40,995 nucleotides of DNA from an uncultured Alistipes sp. (GTDB taxonomy: Bacteria; Bacteroidota; Bacteroidia; Bacteroidales; Rikenellaceae). The notes beneath the pieces are model-generated. The model was given only the letters and a program-made list of their open reading frames with translations, was not told where the DNA came from and did no database searches. Every line of letters begins with the position of its first letter. The first letter of the stretch is position 1. Made by a program: the position numbers and the translations under genes. Positions 14,689 through 23,348 of the stretch are shown piece after piece. The stretch lies in NCBI GenBank assembly GCA_910586375.1, contig CAJUIE010000002.1:1-40995 (forward strand), in the 5' to 3' direction.

Positions 14689-15639
14689 ATGATGAAAAAA
14701 CTTCTTCGTTGGATTCTCGCAATCGTCGTTGTGGCGATCGCCGCCCTCATAGGCGGCAGTCTCTATTTAATCTCCTATTCGCTCACGCCCGACCGGACAA
14801 TGCAGGCTAAGAATGCCTCGACTGAAGCCGACATGAGAGCCAATTATCCCCTGCTTGGTCCGTGGCTCGACAGCCTCAGAACCACCGGAGCACTGCGCGA
14901 CACCACGATCCTCAGTGCCGGGGGCGAGCGGCTCCACGCCATTTACGCTGCGGCGCCCGAACCAACCGACCGCACGGCCGTCATTGTCCACGGTTACACA
15001 GACAATGCCCTGCGCATGTCGATGATCGGATACCTTTATAATCACGACCTGAGGTATAATATCCTTCTGCCCGATCTTTATTATCACGGCGAAAGCGAAG
15101 GCCGCGCTATCCGCATGGGATGGAAAGACCGGCTCGACGTGCTGCGGTGGATGGAGGTTGCCAACCCTATTTTCGGAGGCAAGACGCAGATGGTCGTCCA
15201 CGGCATTTCGATGGGAGCCGCCACCACGATGATGGTCTCAGGCGAGCCCCAGCAGCCTTATGTCAGGTGCTTCGTCGAGGATTGCGGCTATACGAGCGTC
15301 CGCGACCAGTTTGCCAAAGAGCTCAAGGAACAGTTCGGGCTGCCGGCCTTTCCGCTGCTCGACGTGGCGAGTTGGTTGTGCGCGCTGAAATACGGATGGA
15401 ACTTTCGGGAAGCCTCGGCTCTTCGGCAGGTTGAGCGATGCGAGCTGCCCATGATGTTCATCCACGGCGATGCCGACGATTTCGTGCCCACATGGATGGT
15501 CTACCCGCTTTTCGAAGCCAAACCGGGAGACAAGGAGTTGTGGATCGTACCCGGAGCCGCCCATGCACTCTCCTACCGCGACAACCGTGAAGAGTATACG
15601 CGTCGCGTCGGCGAGTTTGTCGGGCGTTATATCAAATGA
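14689..15639 (+). CDS. Alpha/beta hydrolase, membrane-anchored
   Basis: A 316-residue protein of the alpha/beta hydrolase fold. An N-terminal hydrophobic segment (about residues 6-29) should anchor it to the inner membrane or serve as a signal. The serine hydrolase elements are seen in order: oxyanion motif VIVHGYTDNA, nucleophile elbow HGISMGA, acidic residue region FIHGDADDFVP and the His in PGAAHALSY. It resembles Bacteroidetes relatives of the YfhR/bem46 group; the substrate is unknown. The start at 14689 (ATG-ATG) was chosen over an earlier in-frame codon that would add a non-homologous basic stretch overlapping the dehydrogenase gene. Confidence 0.87.
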   Translation: MMKKLLRWILAIVVVAIAALIGGSLYLISYSLTPDRTMQAKNASTEADMRANYPLLGPWLDSLRTTGALRDTTILSAGGERLHAIYAAAPEPTDRTAVIVHGYTDNALRMSMIGYLYNHDLRYNILLPDLYYHGESEGRAIRMGWKDRLDVLRWMEVANPIFGGKTQMVVHGISMGAATTMMVSGEPQQPYVRCFVEDCGYTSVRDQFAKELKEQFGLPAFPLLDVASWLCALKYGWNFREASALRQVERCELPMMFIHGDADDFVPTWMVYPLFEAKPGDKELWIVPGAAHALSYRDNREEYTRRVGEFVGRYIK

Positions 15640-15659
15640 CGAAATAATCCGATAGAATC

Positions 15660-17486
15660 ATGAAGCGATTTTTGATTTTCGCCGCTGCACTGCTCTGTGC
15701 TGCTTGTGGAAAGAGTGTCGATGCCGTATCGCCCGAACCCCCGATCGGCCCTTCGGAGCCTGTTGTGACAACGCTTTCTGTAAAAGATTATGATGCCGAT
15801 TATGCTCTTTTGGGCGGCTGGGTGTCGGGGATCGATGTCGCCACACTCGACGAAGTAGGCGTGCAGTATCTGGTCCAGAATGACGAAACAAATCCGTCCG
15901 GGGAGCACTGGACCCAGGCCGTGGAGGTCGTGGCCGCCGCTCCGGCCGAAAGATGGACCTTGCGAATCGAAGAACTTGAGCCGGAGACCTGCTACGCCGT
16001 GCGGGCTTTCGTCGGAATAAAACATGTGCGCTATTACGCTGTTCCGGAATACTTTAAAACGTTACGACCGAGCGAGCTGGAGCCTGAACCGGCACTCTCC
16101 GTCGCACAGTTCCGGAGGTTGGTGGCCGAAGGTGCCGATGTCGCCGACAAGCGTATACGGGGATATGTCGCATTGAGTATCCCCGCTGATTGCACGACCG
16201 AAAGCTTTCCCGCTGCAACCGTCGTACTTTACGACAACGTGGGCACAACCTCTTCGGCACTCTTCTTTACAGGCGAGGGCATCGGCGCAGCCTCTTTACA
16301 AAGAGGTGATTGCGTGGAGATCGCGCTTGCCGGAGTCGTACCCGGCGACCGCAGCGACCTCTACGAAGTGACTGCGGCTACCGACCTGGTGAAGATCGAC
16401 AGCGGGCACGCCATTATTCCGGTGTGGGCGACCCCGGCTCAGCTAATCGCCTCAACGAACGAATATGTCGCCGCACCGCTTCGCATCGGACGCCTCTATG
16501 CGGAACGTCCCGGAGAGCTTTTCTCTGCGGACGACAACTTTTTTACCGACGGAGAAGCCCGCATCGCCGTCCATGCTGCTGCAACGAGCGTCATAGGACA
16601 GCTGGCCTCGAATGCAGCGACAGGTACCCTTTGCGGCATCTGCACTTACGAGAATGAAACGGTACAGGTCGTGCCAGTCACAGAAGCCGACGTGGCCGAC
16701 TTCACAGGCGATGTCGGCATTGCCGAAGGCGAAGCCTCTATCGAGCTGCTCAACACCCAATATTACGAATTTCCGCCTCAGGGCGGCGAGCGCATCGTCG
16801 AGTGCCGGGTAACAGCCCCGGCAGGCATGCGTCTGTGGGTCGATCTGCGCAATATCGACGAGAGTTGTTTCTCGGTGGAGATTGCCGGAGATAAAGTGCG
16901 CCTCCTGGCCCGACCCAATCGAACGGGCAAGGCAGTCGACTATGCCAACTGCTACCTTTATCTTGCCCAAACCAAGGAGGGACAACGCTATGTTCCACAG
17001 ACTATTCGCCTTGCGCAACTCGGCAACTCCTATGAATCACTGCCGGCTCTGATCGCCGCCAACGGAGGAGAGCTCGCCTCGGTCCACGAAGCCCTGGTCA
17101 ACGGCGTGTCTGTCCGTGCCCTGAAACTCGGCTCGGGAAATTACACGGGGCACTATTGCTCGGATCCGGCTGGTGCTGCGGGCGACCGTGTGCTGAGCTT
17201 TTATGCCCTGGGATGGAGCGAAGGCGATCACGATGCCGCGACGCTTTATCTGCGGGCCGTGGGCGGCGGCTCTCTTTCGACAACCGATATCCCGCTTACC
17301 ATCAACACCGGAGCTACGGGGATGGCTCCTTTCAACCTCACCGTCGATGACAAATCCCGTTACGAAGTGACATTGCACGACTGGACGCCGGGTTCGGCCA
17401 TCGAGTTCTCGACCAGCCCGACCTTTGACAAGAAAAAGGATAACAAAACCGGCCGGGCCCTCCTGTTCGGATTGCAGATCGACTGA
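15660..17486 (+). CDS. DUF5689-like surface lipoprotein
   Basis: A 608-residue lipoprotein with a signal peptide ending in a lipobox LCAAC (Cys16). Residues about 35-135 look like a fibronectin type III-like domain (YALLGGWVSG, LRIEELEPETCYAVRAFV). Residues about 145-350 fit DUF5689, an OB-fold-like domain found in Bacteroidetes outer-membrane-linked lipoproteins (SVAQFRRLVAEGADVADKRI, VVLYDNVG). The remaining 250 residues are beta-rich, with a BACON-like segment near 360-450. No catalytic motif is evident; binding or endonuclease-associated roles have been proposed for relatives, but none is shown here. It follows the hydrolase by 20 bases and ends at a bidirectional terminator. Confidence 0.8.
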   Translation: MKRFLIFAAALLCAACGKSVDAVSPEPPIGPSEPVVTTLSVKDYDADYALLGGWVSGIDVATLDEVGVQYLVQNDETNPSGEHWTQAVEVVAAAPAERWTLRIEELEPETCYAVRAFVGIKHVRYYAVPEYFKTLRPSELEPEPALSVAQFRRLVAEGADVADKRIRGYVALSIPADCTTESFPAATVVLYDNVGTTSSALFFTGEGIGAASLQRGDCVEIALAGVVPGDRSDLYEVTAATDLVKIDSGHAIIPVWATPAQLIASTNEYVAAPLRIGRLYAERPGELFSADDNFFTDGEARIAVHAAATSVIGQLASNAATGTLCGICTYENETVQVVPVTEADVADFTGDVGIAEGEASIELLNTQYYEFPPQGGERIVECRVTAPAGMRLWVDLRNIDESCFSVEIAGDKVRLLARPNRTGKAVDYANCYLYLAQTKEGQRYVPQTIRLAQLGNSYESLPALIAANGGELASVHEALVNGVSVRALKLGSGNYTGHYCSDPAGAAGDRVLSFYALGWSEGDHDAATLYLRAVGGGSLSTTDIPLTINTGATGMAPFNLTVDDKSRYEVTLHDWTPGSAIEFSTSPTFDKKKDNKTGRALLFGLQID

Positions 17487-17534
17487 GCCACAGCGTCCCG
17501 GTCCTGAACGAAAAGCAGGTCAGAGCACGCCCTA

Positions 17535-17567
17535 CAAAAAAGCCGTCCCAAAATCGGGACGGCTTTA
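17535..17567. terminator. Bidirectional terminator between convergent genes
   Basis: AGCCGTCCC (17541-17549) and GGGACGGCT (17556-17564) form a perfect 9-bp stem with a 6-base loop, with six A before it (T run on the minus strand) and TTT then AATT after it. Confidence 0.9.
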
Positions 17568-17644
17568 ATTAATAATTCTGCTTCGGGCGACCTACGACCG
17601 AAACTACCTCATAACAGCCATCGGTCCGGTCCGTTTCAAGTCCT

Positions 17645-18736
17645 TTACTCCTCTGTCGCCTCCTCCGTTTCAACGGGGGCCGGCTCTTCGTAAGGTTCAA
17701 CGTCGATCAGCTCGACTTCAAACTCCAAAGCTTCATTGGGACCGATGTCGCGACCGGCACCACGCTCGCCATAAGCCAGCTCTGCAGGAATCCAAAGCGT
17801 GATCTTACCCCCCTTGCCGACGAGCTGCAAACCCTCGGTCCAGCCCCGGATAACACGATGCAACGGAAACTCGACGGGTTCATCTTTATCGTAACTATCG
17901 GGACGCTGCTCCTTAAGCATCTTCTGCTGCTCCTGCGGACGATTTTTGAAGATCGACGTATCAAAAACCTTACCCTCGCGCGTACGGCCCGTATAATGGA
18001 CCTTCACCACGTCACGCACATCCTTAGGCCGAGCCTCCAGGTCACCGGCCTCGGTAATCTTATAAAGGAGCCCCGATTCGGTTTTCTTGACGCCCGACTT
18101 CTTCTCGATCTTTTCGAGCCAGGCTTTTGAAGCCTCGGCATTCTCAGCCGGACGCTTCACCATGAAATAATACTGCAAATACTGGTTCACGTCCTCCTCG
18201 TTCATCCGGGAATTGCCGTCGCGGACCTGCTGCATAGCCTCCGTGATCCAGACAATCTGCAAGGGTATACCGCTCTCTCGCAGATTAGAACCGACATCGG
18301 TACCGAAAGCCTCGGAGAGCTGCGTGCGCTCCTCCTCCGTCTCGAACATGTCGGGATCGGCCAAAGGATACTCTACCGCAGTCGAATCACCAGCGGCCCA
18401 ACGGATGCTGTCGGCCGCAGCACGCTTCAGAGCAATGGCCCGCCCACGTTCGCCGCGCTTGTTCATGAAGTAGTCGCGCAGCAGATCAAGGGCCTGGTCG
18501 TGCGCCTCGGCATCTTCATGCAGCGCAGCCTGCTTGAGACTCTTCTCGATGGCTTTGTAATCGAAGGGGATATCGCCCATCTGGTAATTCATCCCATAAG
18601 CGATATTGGCACCCATGGCATACGACAACGAGTCGAACTCCGACATGCTGCCCATGCGGATGCCCTCTTTAGCCCCTCCGCAGCAGGCGCTCAGCCCGGC
18701 AGCGGCAAGCACCGCAATAAAAAGATTTTTTTTCAT
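17645..18736 (-). CDS. FKBP-type peptidyl-prolyl isomerase lipoprotein
   Basis: A 363-residue envelope folding factor. The signal peptide ends in lipobox LSAC with Cys18. Residues about 30-215 are an N-terminal helical domain duplicated relative to FkpA-like proteins (SYAMGANIAYGMNYQ). The FKBP domain occupies about 225-345 (DVVKVHYTGRTREGKVFDTS, VIRGWTEGLQLVGKGGKITLWIPAELAYGERGAG, ALEFEVELIDVEP), with the binding-pocket Tyr, Asp, Trp and Phe positions largely present. The acidic C-terminal tail is probably disordered. The start was put at 18736 (MKKN) rather than an upstream in-frame ATG, which would bury the signal peptide. Confidence 0.93.
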   Translation of the reverse strand: MKKNLFIAVLAAAGLSACCGGAKEGIRMGSMSEFDSLSYAMGANIAYGMNYQMGDIPFDYKAIEKSLKQAALHEDAEAHDQALDLLRDYFMNKRGERGRAIALKRAAADSIRWAAGDSTAVEYPLADPDMFETEEERTQLSEAFGTDVGSNLRESGIPLQIVWITEAMQQVRDGNSRMNEEDVNQYLQYYFMVKRPAENAEASKAWLEKIEKKSGVKKTESGLLYKITEAGDLEARPKDVRDVVKVHYTGRTREGKVFDTSIFKNRPQEQQKMLKEQRPDSYDKDEPVEFPLHRVIRGWTEGLQLVGKGGKITLWIPAELAYGERGAGRDIGPNEALEFEVELIDVEPYEEPAPVETEEATEE

Positions 18737-18778
18737 GACTTTATCTGTTTTTTTAAATGCTTCACGCATAATCCGGGA

Positions 18779-18786
18779 CAAAGGTA
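18779..18786 (-). promoter_or_regulatory. -7 element TACCTTTG of the FKBP lipoprotein gene
   Basis: TACCTTTG read on the minus strand, 43 bases before the chosen ATG. No well-spaced -33 element is obvious. Between here and the terminator at 18988 I see nothing else. Confidence 0.6.
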
Positions 18787-18987
18787 CAAAATAAACCCAA
18801 AAAACGGCCGATTATCCGAAAATAAAACGCACAAAATCCCACACTTGCCGCAAATCGGCCGAAAACGTCTCCGCGCAAAGCCAAAGATATCAAAATAACC
18901 GGTTTTTCCTCAAGATCGAAAATATCGCGAAGCAGAATCCTTGCAGCAAAAAGCTTTCCACCTTTTAGAAGGTCTCGGTATCAGAGA

Positions 18988-19036
18988 CAAAAAATCCCGC
19001 GGCATCGGCTATGTATGCCCCGGGATATTCTTTTTC
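18988..19036. terminator. Terminator downstream of the second FKBP gene
   Basis: ATCCCG (18994-18999) plus GGCA pairs with TGCC plus CGGGAT (19021-19026); the minus-strand side ends in a run of T (A residues at 18989-18994). A T-rich stretch after 19026 would allow it to work on both strands. Confidence 0.75.
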
Positions 19037-19086
19037 AGAGGAATCCGCTGTTACGCCCCCTCGGTCCTTTTCGCCCACTCACCGCA

Positions 19087-19788
19087 TCAACGAAGGCGGG
19101 GAGGGATCGCAAATTTGTCCAGCGCCACCAGCTCCAGTTCATAGCAGAGCGTGGCATTGGCTCCGATGCCCAACTCGGCATTACCAGAGGCACCATACGC
19201 AGCAGCAGCGGGCAGCCAAGCAACAATACGACCACCACGGCCTACTAATTTGAGGCTCTCTTTCACCCCCTTGGGCAGGTCGCCCAGAGCTGTGCGCAGC
19301 GTATCGCCTCGTTCATAAGAGGAGAAGCGCTCCGTGCCATCAGCCGTGCGGATCGTGTAACGGATCGACACTGTATCGCGGTCAGAGGAGGGAATCTGCT
19401 CCTGGTCACCCACCTCGTCAACCGTATAGGTCACACCCGACGAAGTCCGGGCATAGGAGCGGTTGGACTTAGCGATGTCAGCGAGGAACTGCTCCTCGTA
19501 TTGGCGTGCTTTCTCGGGCAACGTATAGTTCATGTAACGCAAGAAAAAGGTTTCGGCATCGGCCTCGGCAAGCCTCGGCGAGTGCCGGAAAGCATCGCGA
19601 ATACCCTCACACACGGCCTCGGCGTTGATCGTCGAATCCATGCGCATGAGGTTATACGCCACATTAAGCCCGATAACATAGGCCACCGAATCGACGTCAC
19701 TGCGGAGCTTGACACCCCCGCCCGACTTCTTCGAACAGGCGGCAGCAGCCAGAACAACGACCCCCGCCCAGAAAAAAGCCCGTTTCAT
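19087..19788 (-). CDS. Small FKBP-type peptidyl-prolyl isomerase lipoprotein
   Basis: A 233-residue lipoprotein: signal peptide with lipobox AAAC and Cys18, an N-terminal helical region (residues about 30-120, DSVAYVIGLNVAYNLMRMDS), and a shortened FKBP-like domain (about 128-225). In that domain the pattern KGVKESLKLVGRGGRIVAWL and AAAYGASGNAELG is family-like, but the usual aromatic active-site residues (the VHYTG and FDSS motifs) are altered (RYTIRT, RFSSYERG), so isomerase activity may be weak and a chaperone role more likely. Its start overlaps the nhaA stop by 4 bp (ATGA on the minus strand). Confidence 0.85.
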   Translation of the reverse strand: MKRAFFWAGVVVLAAAACSKKSGGGVKLRSDVDSVAYVIGLNVAYNLMRMDSTINAEAVCEGIRDAFRHSPRLAEADAETFFLRYMNYTLPEKARQYEEQFLADIAKSNRSYARTSSGVTYTVDEVGDQEQIPSSDRDTVSIRYTIRTADGTERFSSYERGDTLRTALGDLPKGVKESLKLVGRGGRIVAWLPAAAAYGASGNAELGIGANATLCYELELVALDKFAIPPRLR

Positions 19789-21170
19789 CTCTGCACCGTT
19801 TTTTTCGAAAAGAGCAAAATCAGCACACTGCCTGCCACAGCGGCCGCCGTAGAACCCATCAGGATGGCGATCTTACCCCGATCGATGAGCCCGGGATCGA
19901 CAAAAGCCAGCGAATCGACAAAGAGCGACATGGTGAATCCAATACCACCCAGACACGCCACTGCCAGCAACATGCGCCACGTAGCGCCCTCCGGCATGAC
20001 AGCCAGCTTCGACTTGACAGCTATCCAGCTGGCGATAAAAATGCCCAGCGGCTTGCCCACCAGCAACCCGAAGAAGACACCCATGCCTACCGACCCGATT
20101 TCGGGCGAGAACTGGAAGATGTTGATGTACTCAAGCGAGGTGATCTCCACGCCTGCGTTGGCCAAAGCGAAAACAGGCATGATAAGGAACGTGACATAGG
20201 GTGTCAGAGCGTGTTCAAGCCGATAACTCATCCCCACCGAACGGGAGCAGAGCTGCGACATCTGACGCAGACAGAAACGATCCTCCTCATTGGGGAACTC
20301 CTCCTCAGTGGCTTCCGACGCAAGCAGATGCTCCTTCAGCCAGCGCATTTTATGGACGAAGTACTCCCGGCTGTAACGCGGCTCCATAGGGATCAACATA
20401 GCCATAGCAACACCCGAAAGGGTGGCATGAACACCCGAATAATAAAAGAGGCCCCAGACCACCACTGCGGGAACCAGATAAAAGCCCATGCGCTTCTCCC
20501 CCATATGATAAAGGACCCACACGCCCACCATGATGAGCAAGGCGATGACCAGCAACCCGAGCTGCAACTCCCCGCCATAAAAAAGCGCAATGACCAGAAT
20601 AGCCCCCAGGTCGTCGGCAATAGCCAAAGCCGTAAGGAAAATCTTGAGCGAAACGGGCACCCGGTCGCCCAACATCGAGAGAATACCCACAGCAAAGGCA
20701 ATGTCCGTAGCCGTAGGAATACCCCAGCCGTTGGCAGCAAGCGTCCCGTGGTTGAAGATTCCAAAAATCAGTGCCGGAGCGATCATACCTCCCGCCGCAG
20801 CCAACACGGGAAGGATCGCCTTGCGCACCGACGAAAGCTGACCGTTGATCACCTCGCGCTTGATTTCGAGGCCCACCGTGAAGAAAAAGACAACCATCAG
20901 GCAGTCATTAATGAACTTCTCAACAGTCATCCCATCGGGGAATACCCAGTCTATCAACCCACTGGGCGAATGAACCACGATCGACAGATCGGTCTCCAAA
21001 AGATTGTGGTAATAATGTTTGGTCCCGGGCAAATTAGCCAGCAACATGGCCACAACCACACATGCAAGCAGCACCACACCTCCGGCCCAGGGCGCCTCCA
21101 TAAAACCACGGCTGCGCAACGAAAGTTCGTGGCGACCGCGCACCCAACGATACATTGAAAACAGACGCAT
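19785..21170 (-). CDS. nhaA: Na+/H+ antiporter NhaA
   Basis: An inner-membrane antiporter exchanging Na+ or Li+ for protons, used in pH and salt homeostasis. The 461-residue protein has the family's roughly 12 hydrophobic segments. The ion-binding pair is Asp186-Asp187 in LAIADDLGA, and the earlier TATDIAFA motif (Asp156) is also present. A hydrophilic loop of about 50 residues (HLLASEATEEEFPNEEDRF) lies between the two halves, longer than in E. coli NhaA. It starts 15 bases after the agmatinase stop and overlaps the FKBP start, so the three form an operon; a link between polyamine metabolism and ion homeostasis is only a guess. Confidence 0.94.
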   Translation of the reverse strand: MRLFSMYRWVRGRHELSLRSRGFMEAPWAGGVVLLACVVVAMLLANLPGTKHYYHNLLETDLSIVVHSPSGLIDWVFPDGMTVEKFINDCLMVVFFFTVGLEIKREVINGQLSSVRKAILPVLAAAGGMIAPALIFGIFNHGTLAANGWGIPTATDIAFAVGILSMLGDRVPVSLKIFLTALAIADDLGAILVIALFYGGELQLGLLVIALLIMVGVWVLYHMGEKRMGFYLVPAVVVWGLFYYSGVHATLSGVAMAMLIPMEPRYSREYFVHKMRWLKEHLLASEATEEEFPNEEDRFCLRQMSQLCSRSVGMSYRLEHALTPYVTFLIMPVFALANAGVEITSLEYINIFQFSPEIGSVGMGVFFGLLVGKPLGIFIASWIAVKSKLAVMPEGATWRMLLAVACLGGIGFTMSLFVDSLAFVDPGLIDRGKIAILMGSTAAAVAGSVLILLFSKKTVQR

Positions 21171-21185
21171 AACTCTTATTTATTT

Positions 21186-22229
21186 TTATTGTTCGCTATT
21201 CGACTTCAGGGCCATGCCGCAAAGTTTCCACAGCACCCGTGCGCCAACAATAGCATCGATACGATCGCCGGCAGCCGGAGCCACCTCCACTACATCGAAG
21301 CCGATGATCTGCCGTCCCGACCGGACAACAGTGTCCACCAACCACAGCGCCTCGTCAAAAGAGAGCCCCCCCGGAACAGGCGTACCTGTATGGGGGCAGT
21401 TATCGGGCGACAGTCCGTCGATATCGAAGCTTACATAAACCTCCTGCGGGAGCACATCCACAATGCGGCGGCACTGGACGTCCCACGTCTCGCCCCGGAA
21501 CTTCGCCGATGCAAGCGAGAGCCCGTCGAAAGTCTCCACACGCTCCGACCCAGTGGCCAGAGCAGCCTCGCCGACACTGAAGTCCCGCACGCCCACCTGC
21601 ACGAGCTTCCCGACCTGGGGCACGTCGCGCAGGACGTTGTACATGATCGAGGCGTGGGAAAACCCGAAACCCTCGTAAGCCTTGCGCAGGTCACAATGGG
21701 CGTCGATATGGAGAATGCCGAACTGCCCATGTCGCTGTCCCAGTTCGCGGATCAGACCATAAGGCGTCGAGTGGTCACCGCCGACCAGCCCCACGATCCG
21801 GCCCCGGTCGAGCCAATGGGATGCCTGAGCTGCGACGTTGTCGTTCATGGCGGCGCACCCCTCGTCGATGCGGCGAATACGGCGGAGCGTACGCTCATCA
21901 TCAGGACTGCCTCCCCTTTCGAGGTGCTCGATCACCCTGACCGCCTCGCCGCGTAACCGCTGCGAGGTTTCGAGCAGCGAGTAGTCCACATCAGCCGTAG
22001 CAATGCCGCGCCGCCACGCATCAGGCGACAGCGGATCGTAAAAGTCGAGCTGCGTAGATGCCTCAATGATGGCATCAGGACCATACGCCGCTCCGGCACC
22101 GTAAGAGACCGTTACGTCCCACGGCACAGAGACAAGCACCAGGCGTGCTGTCCCGGGCGTAAAAGGCAGTCCGAAATAACAGCCGTTGTCGACGCCTACT
22201 CCGTCGGGATCGAAATTTTGCTGTTCCAT
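21186..22229 (-). CDS. Agmatinase/arginase (ureohydrolase) family protein
   Basis: A 347-residue binuclear manganese hydrolase of the ureohydrolase family. The three metal motifs are complete: GGDHSTP, DAHCDLR and DIDGLSP. Such enzymes release urea or a related group from agmatine, arginine or other guanidino compounds; agmatinase is the most common role in Bacteroidetes, where it follows arginine decarboxylase in polyamine synthesis, but no decarboxylase is nearby, so specificity is open. The ATG at 22229 (MEQQNFD) was chosen; earlier in-frame codons would cross the divergent promoter region. Its -7 element is at 22247-22254. Confidence 0.87.
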   Translation of the reverse strand: MEQQNFDPDGVGVDNGCYFGLPFTPGTARLVLVSVPWDVTVSYGAGAAYGPDAIIEASTQLDFYDPLSPDAWRRGIATADVDYSLLETSQRLRGEAVRVIEHLERGGSPDDERTLRRIRRIDEGCAAMNDNVAAQASHWLDRGRIVGLVGGDHSTPYGLIRELGQRHGQFGILHIDAHCDLRKAYEGFGFSHASIMYNVLRDVPQVGKLVQVGVRDFSVGEAALATGSERVETFDGLSLASAKFRGETWDVQCRRIVDVLPQEVYVSFDIDGLSPDNCPHTGTPVPGGLSFDEALWLVDTVVRSGRQIIGFDVVEVAPAAGDRIDAIVGARVLWKLCGMALKSNSEQ

Positions 22230-22246
22230 AATGCGATATTGCCGGA

Positions 22247-22254
22247 CAAAGGTA
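22247..22254 (-). promoter_or_regulatory. -7 element TACCTTTG for the agmatinase-nhaA-FKBP operon
   Basis: TACCTTTG on the minus strand, 17 bases before the ATG at 22229, back to back with the pdxB -7 element. Confidence 0.65.
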
Positions 22255-22274
22255 GCTATTTTTTCATTTTTTCC

Positions 22275-22282
22275 TATTTTTG
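22275..22282 (+). promoter_or_regulatory. -7 element TATTTTTG for pdxB
   Basis: TATTTTTG on the plus strand, 20 bases before the pdxB ATG at 22303. The two divergent -7 elements are only 20 bp apart, so RNA polymerases may compete. Confidence 0.6.
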
Positions 22283-22302
22283 TCCGTTGCAATCTTTCGA
22301 AA

Positions 22303-23307
22303 ATGACACCGTTGAAAATCGTCGCCGACAGCGCCATTCCCTTTTTGCAGGGCGTGCTGGAACCCTGGGCCAAAGTGCGCTACATCGCAGGCTCGGAGAT
22401 CGGCCCCACCGACGTCCGCGACGCCGACGCAATAGTGATCCGCACCCGCACCCGCTGCGACGAACGACTGCTCGGCTCGTCCCGCCTGAAGCTCGTCGCT
22501 ACGGCCACCATCGGCTTCGATCATATCGACACAGCGTGGTGTGCTTCCCGCGGCATTCGCGTTACAACCGCAGCAGGATGCAACGCCCGGGGCGTCCTGC
22601 AATGGGTGGCCGCAGCACTGGAATACCTCGCCCGCACACAAGGCTGGCAGCCCTCCGAAAAGACGCTGGGCATCGTCGGCGTGGGACATGTCGGATCGCT
22701 CGTTAAAGAATATGCCGAAATGTGGGGCTTCCGCGTCGTCTGCTGCGATCCTCCGCGCGAAGCACGCGAACACCTCGGGTTCCGGCCCCTCGACGAAGTA
22801 ATCCGTCAGGCTGACCTGCTGACATTCCACGTTCCTCTGGATGCCTCAACCCGCCACATGGCCGGCTCCCGGCTGCTCGCTCTTACAAAACCCGGGACTG
22901 TCATCCTCAACTCCTCGCGCGGCGAAGTAGTCGACACACAGGCACTGCTGGCCTCCGGGCGCCCCTGCGTGCTGGATGTCTGGGAACACGAACCCCGCAT
23001 CGACGAGGTGCTGCTCGACCGGTCCCTCCTGGCTACGCCCCACATAGCAGGCTACTCCGAGCAAGGCAAGGCCACAGCTACGGCACTGGCCGTCGAAGCC
23101 ATCGCCCGCACCTTCTCGCTGCCGATCGGGGGGTGGTACCCACCCCAGGCGGCCCCCGCTGCACCCCGGCCCATTTCGTGGCCGGAACTTTGCAGCTCCA
23201 TCCACACGGCGTTCAATATCGAGGCCGAGAGCCGACGGCTGAAGAGCTCCCCCCACGATTTCGAGACACTCCGCGACCACTACAACTACCGCCGCGAATA
23301 TTTTTGA
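22303..23307 (+). CDS. pdxB: 4-phosphoerythronate dehydrogenase
   Basis: Oxidises 4-phosphoerythronate in the DXP-dependent pyridoxal phosphate pathway. The 334-residue protein has the D-2-hydroxyacid dehydrogenase layout: N-terminal catalytic part, NAD-binding GIVGVGHVGSLV (about residues 126-137), catalytic Arg in NSSRGEVVD, Glu in DVWEHEP and His in ATPHIAGYS. The HIAGYSxxGK string and the short C-terminal dimerisation domain distinguish PdxB from glycerate dehydrogenases. The ATG at 22303 was chosen because the promoter lies immediately upstream; a longer frame would run through it. Confidence 0.93.
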   Translation: MTPLKIVADSAIPFLQGVLEPWAKVRYIAGSEIGPTDVRDADAIVIRTRTRCDERLLGSSRLKLVATATIGFDHIDTAWCASRGIRVTTAAGCNARGVLQWVAAALEYLARTQGWQPSEKTLGIVGVGHVGSLVKEYAEMWGFRVVCCDPPREAREHLGFRPLDEVIRQADLLTFHVPLDASTRHMAGSRLLALTKPGTVILNSSRGEVVDTQALLASGRPCVLDVWEHEPRIDEVLLDRSLLATPHIAGYSEQGKATATALAVEAIARTFSLPIGGWYPPQAAPAAPRPISWPELCSSIHTAFNIEAESRRLKSSPHDFETLRDHYNYRREYF

Positions 23308-23318
23308 GGATATTTTCC

Positions 23319-23326
23319 TACCTTTG
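23319..23326 (+). promoter_or_regulatory. -7 element TACCTTTG of pyrD
   Basis: TACCTTTG 22 bases before the pyrD ATG. No clear -33 element at the usual distance. Confidence 0.55.
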
Positions 23327-23348
23327 CGTCTGAAATGCCGTACGTATC

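Noticed and set aside
20211..21158. A 315-codon frame antisense to nhaA
   Set aside because: Composition is shadow-like, and NhaA on the other strand shows its ion-binding motifs.
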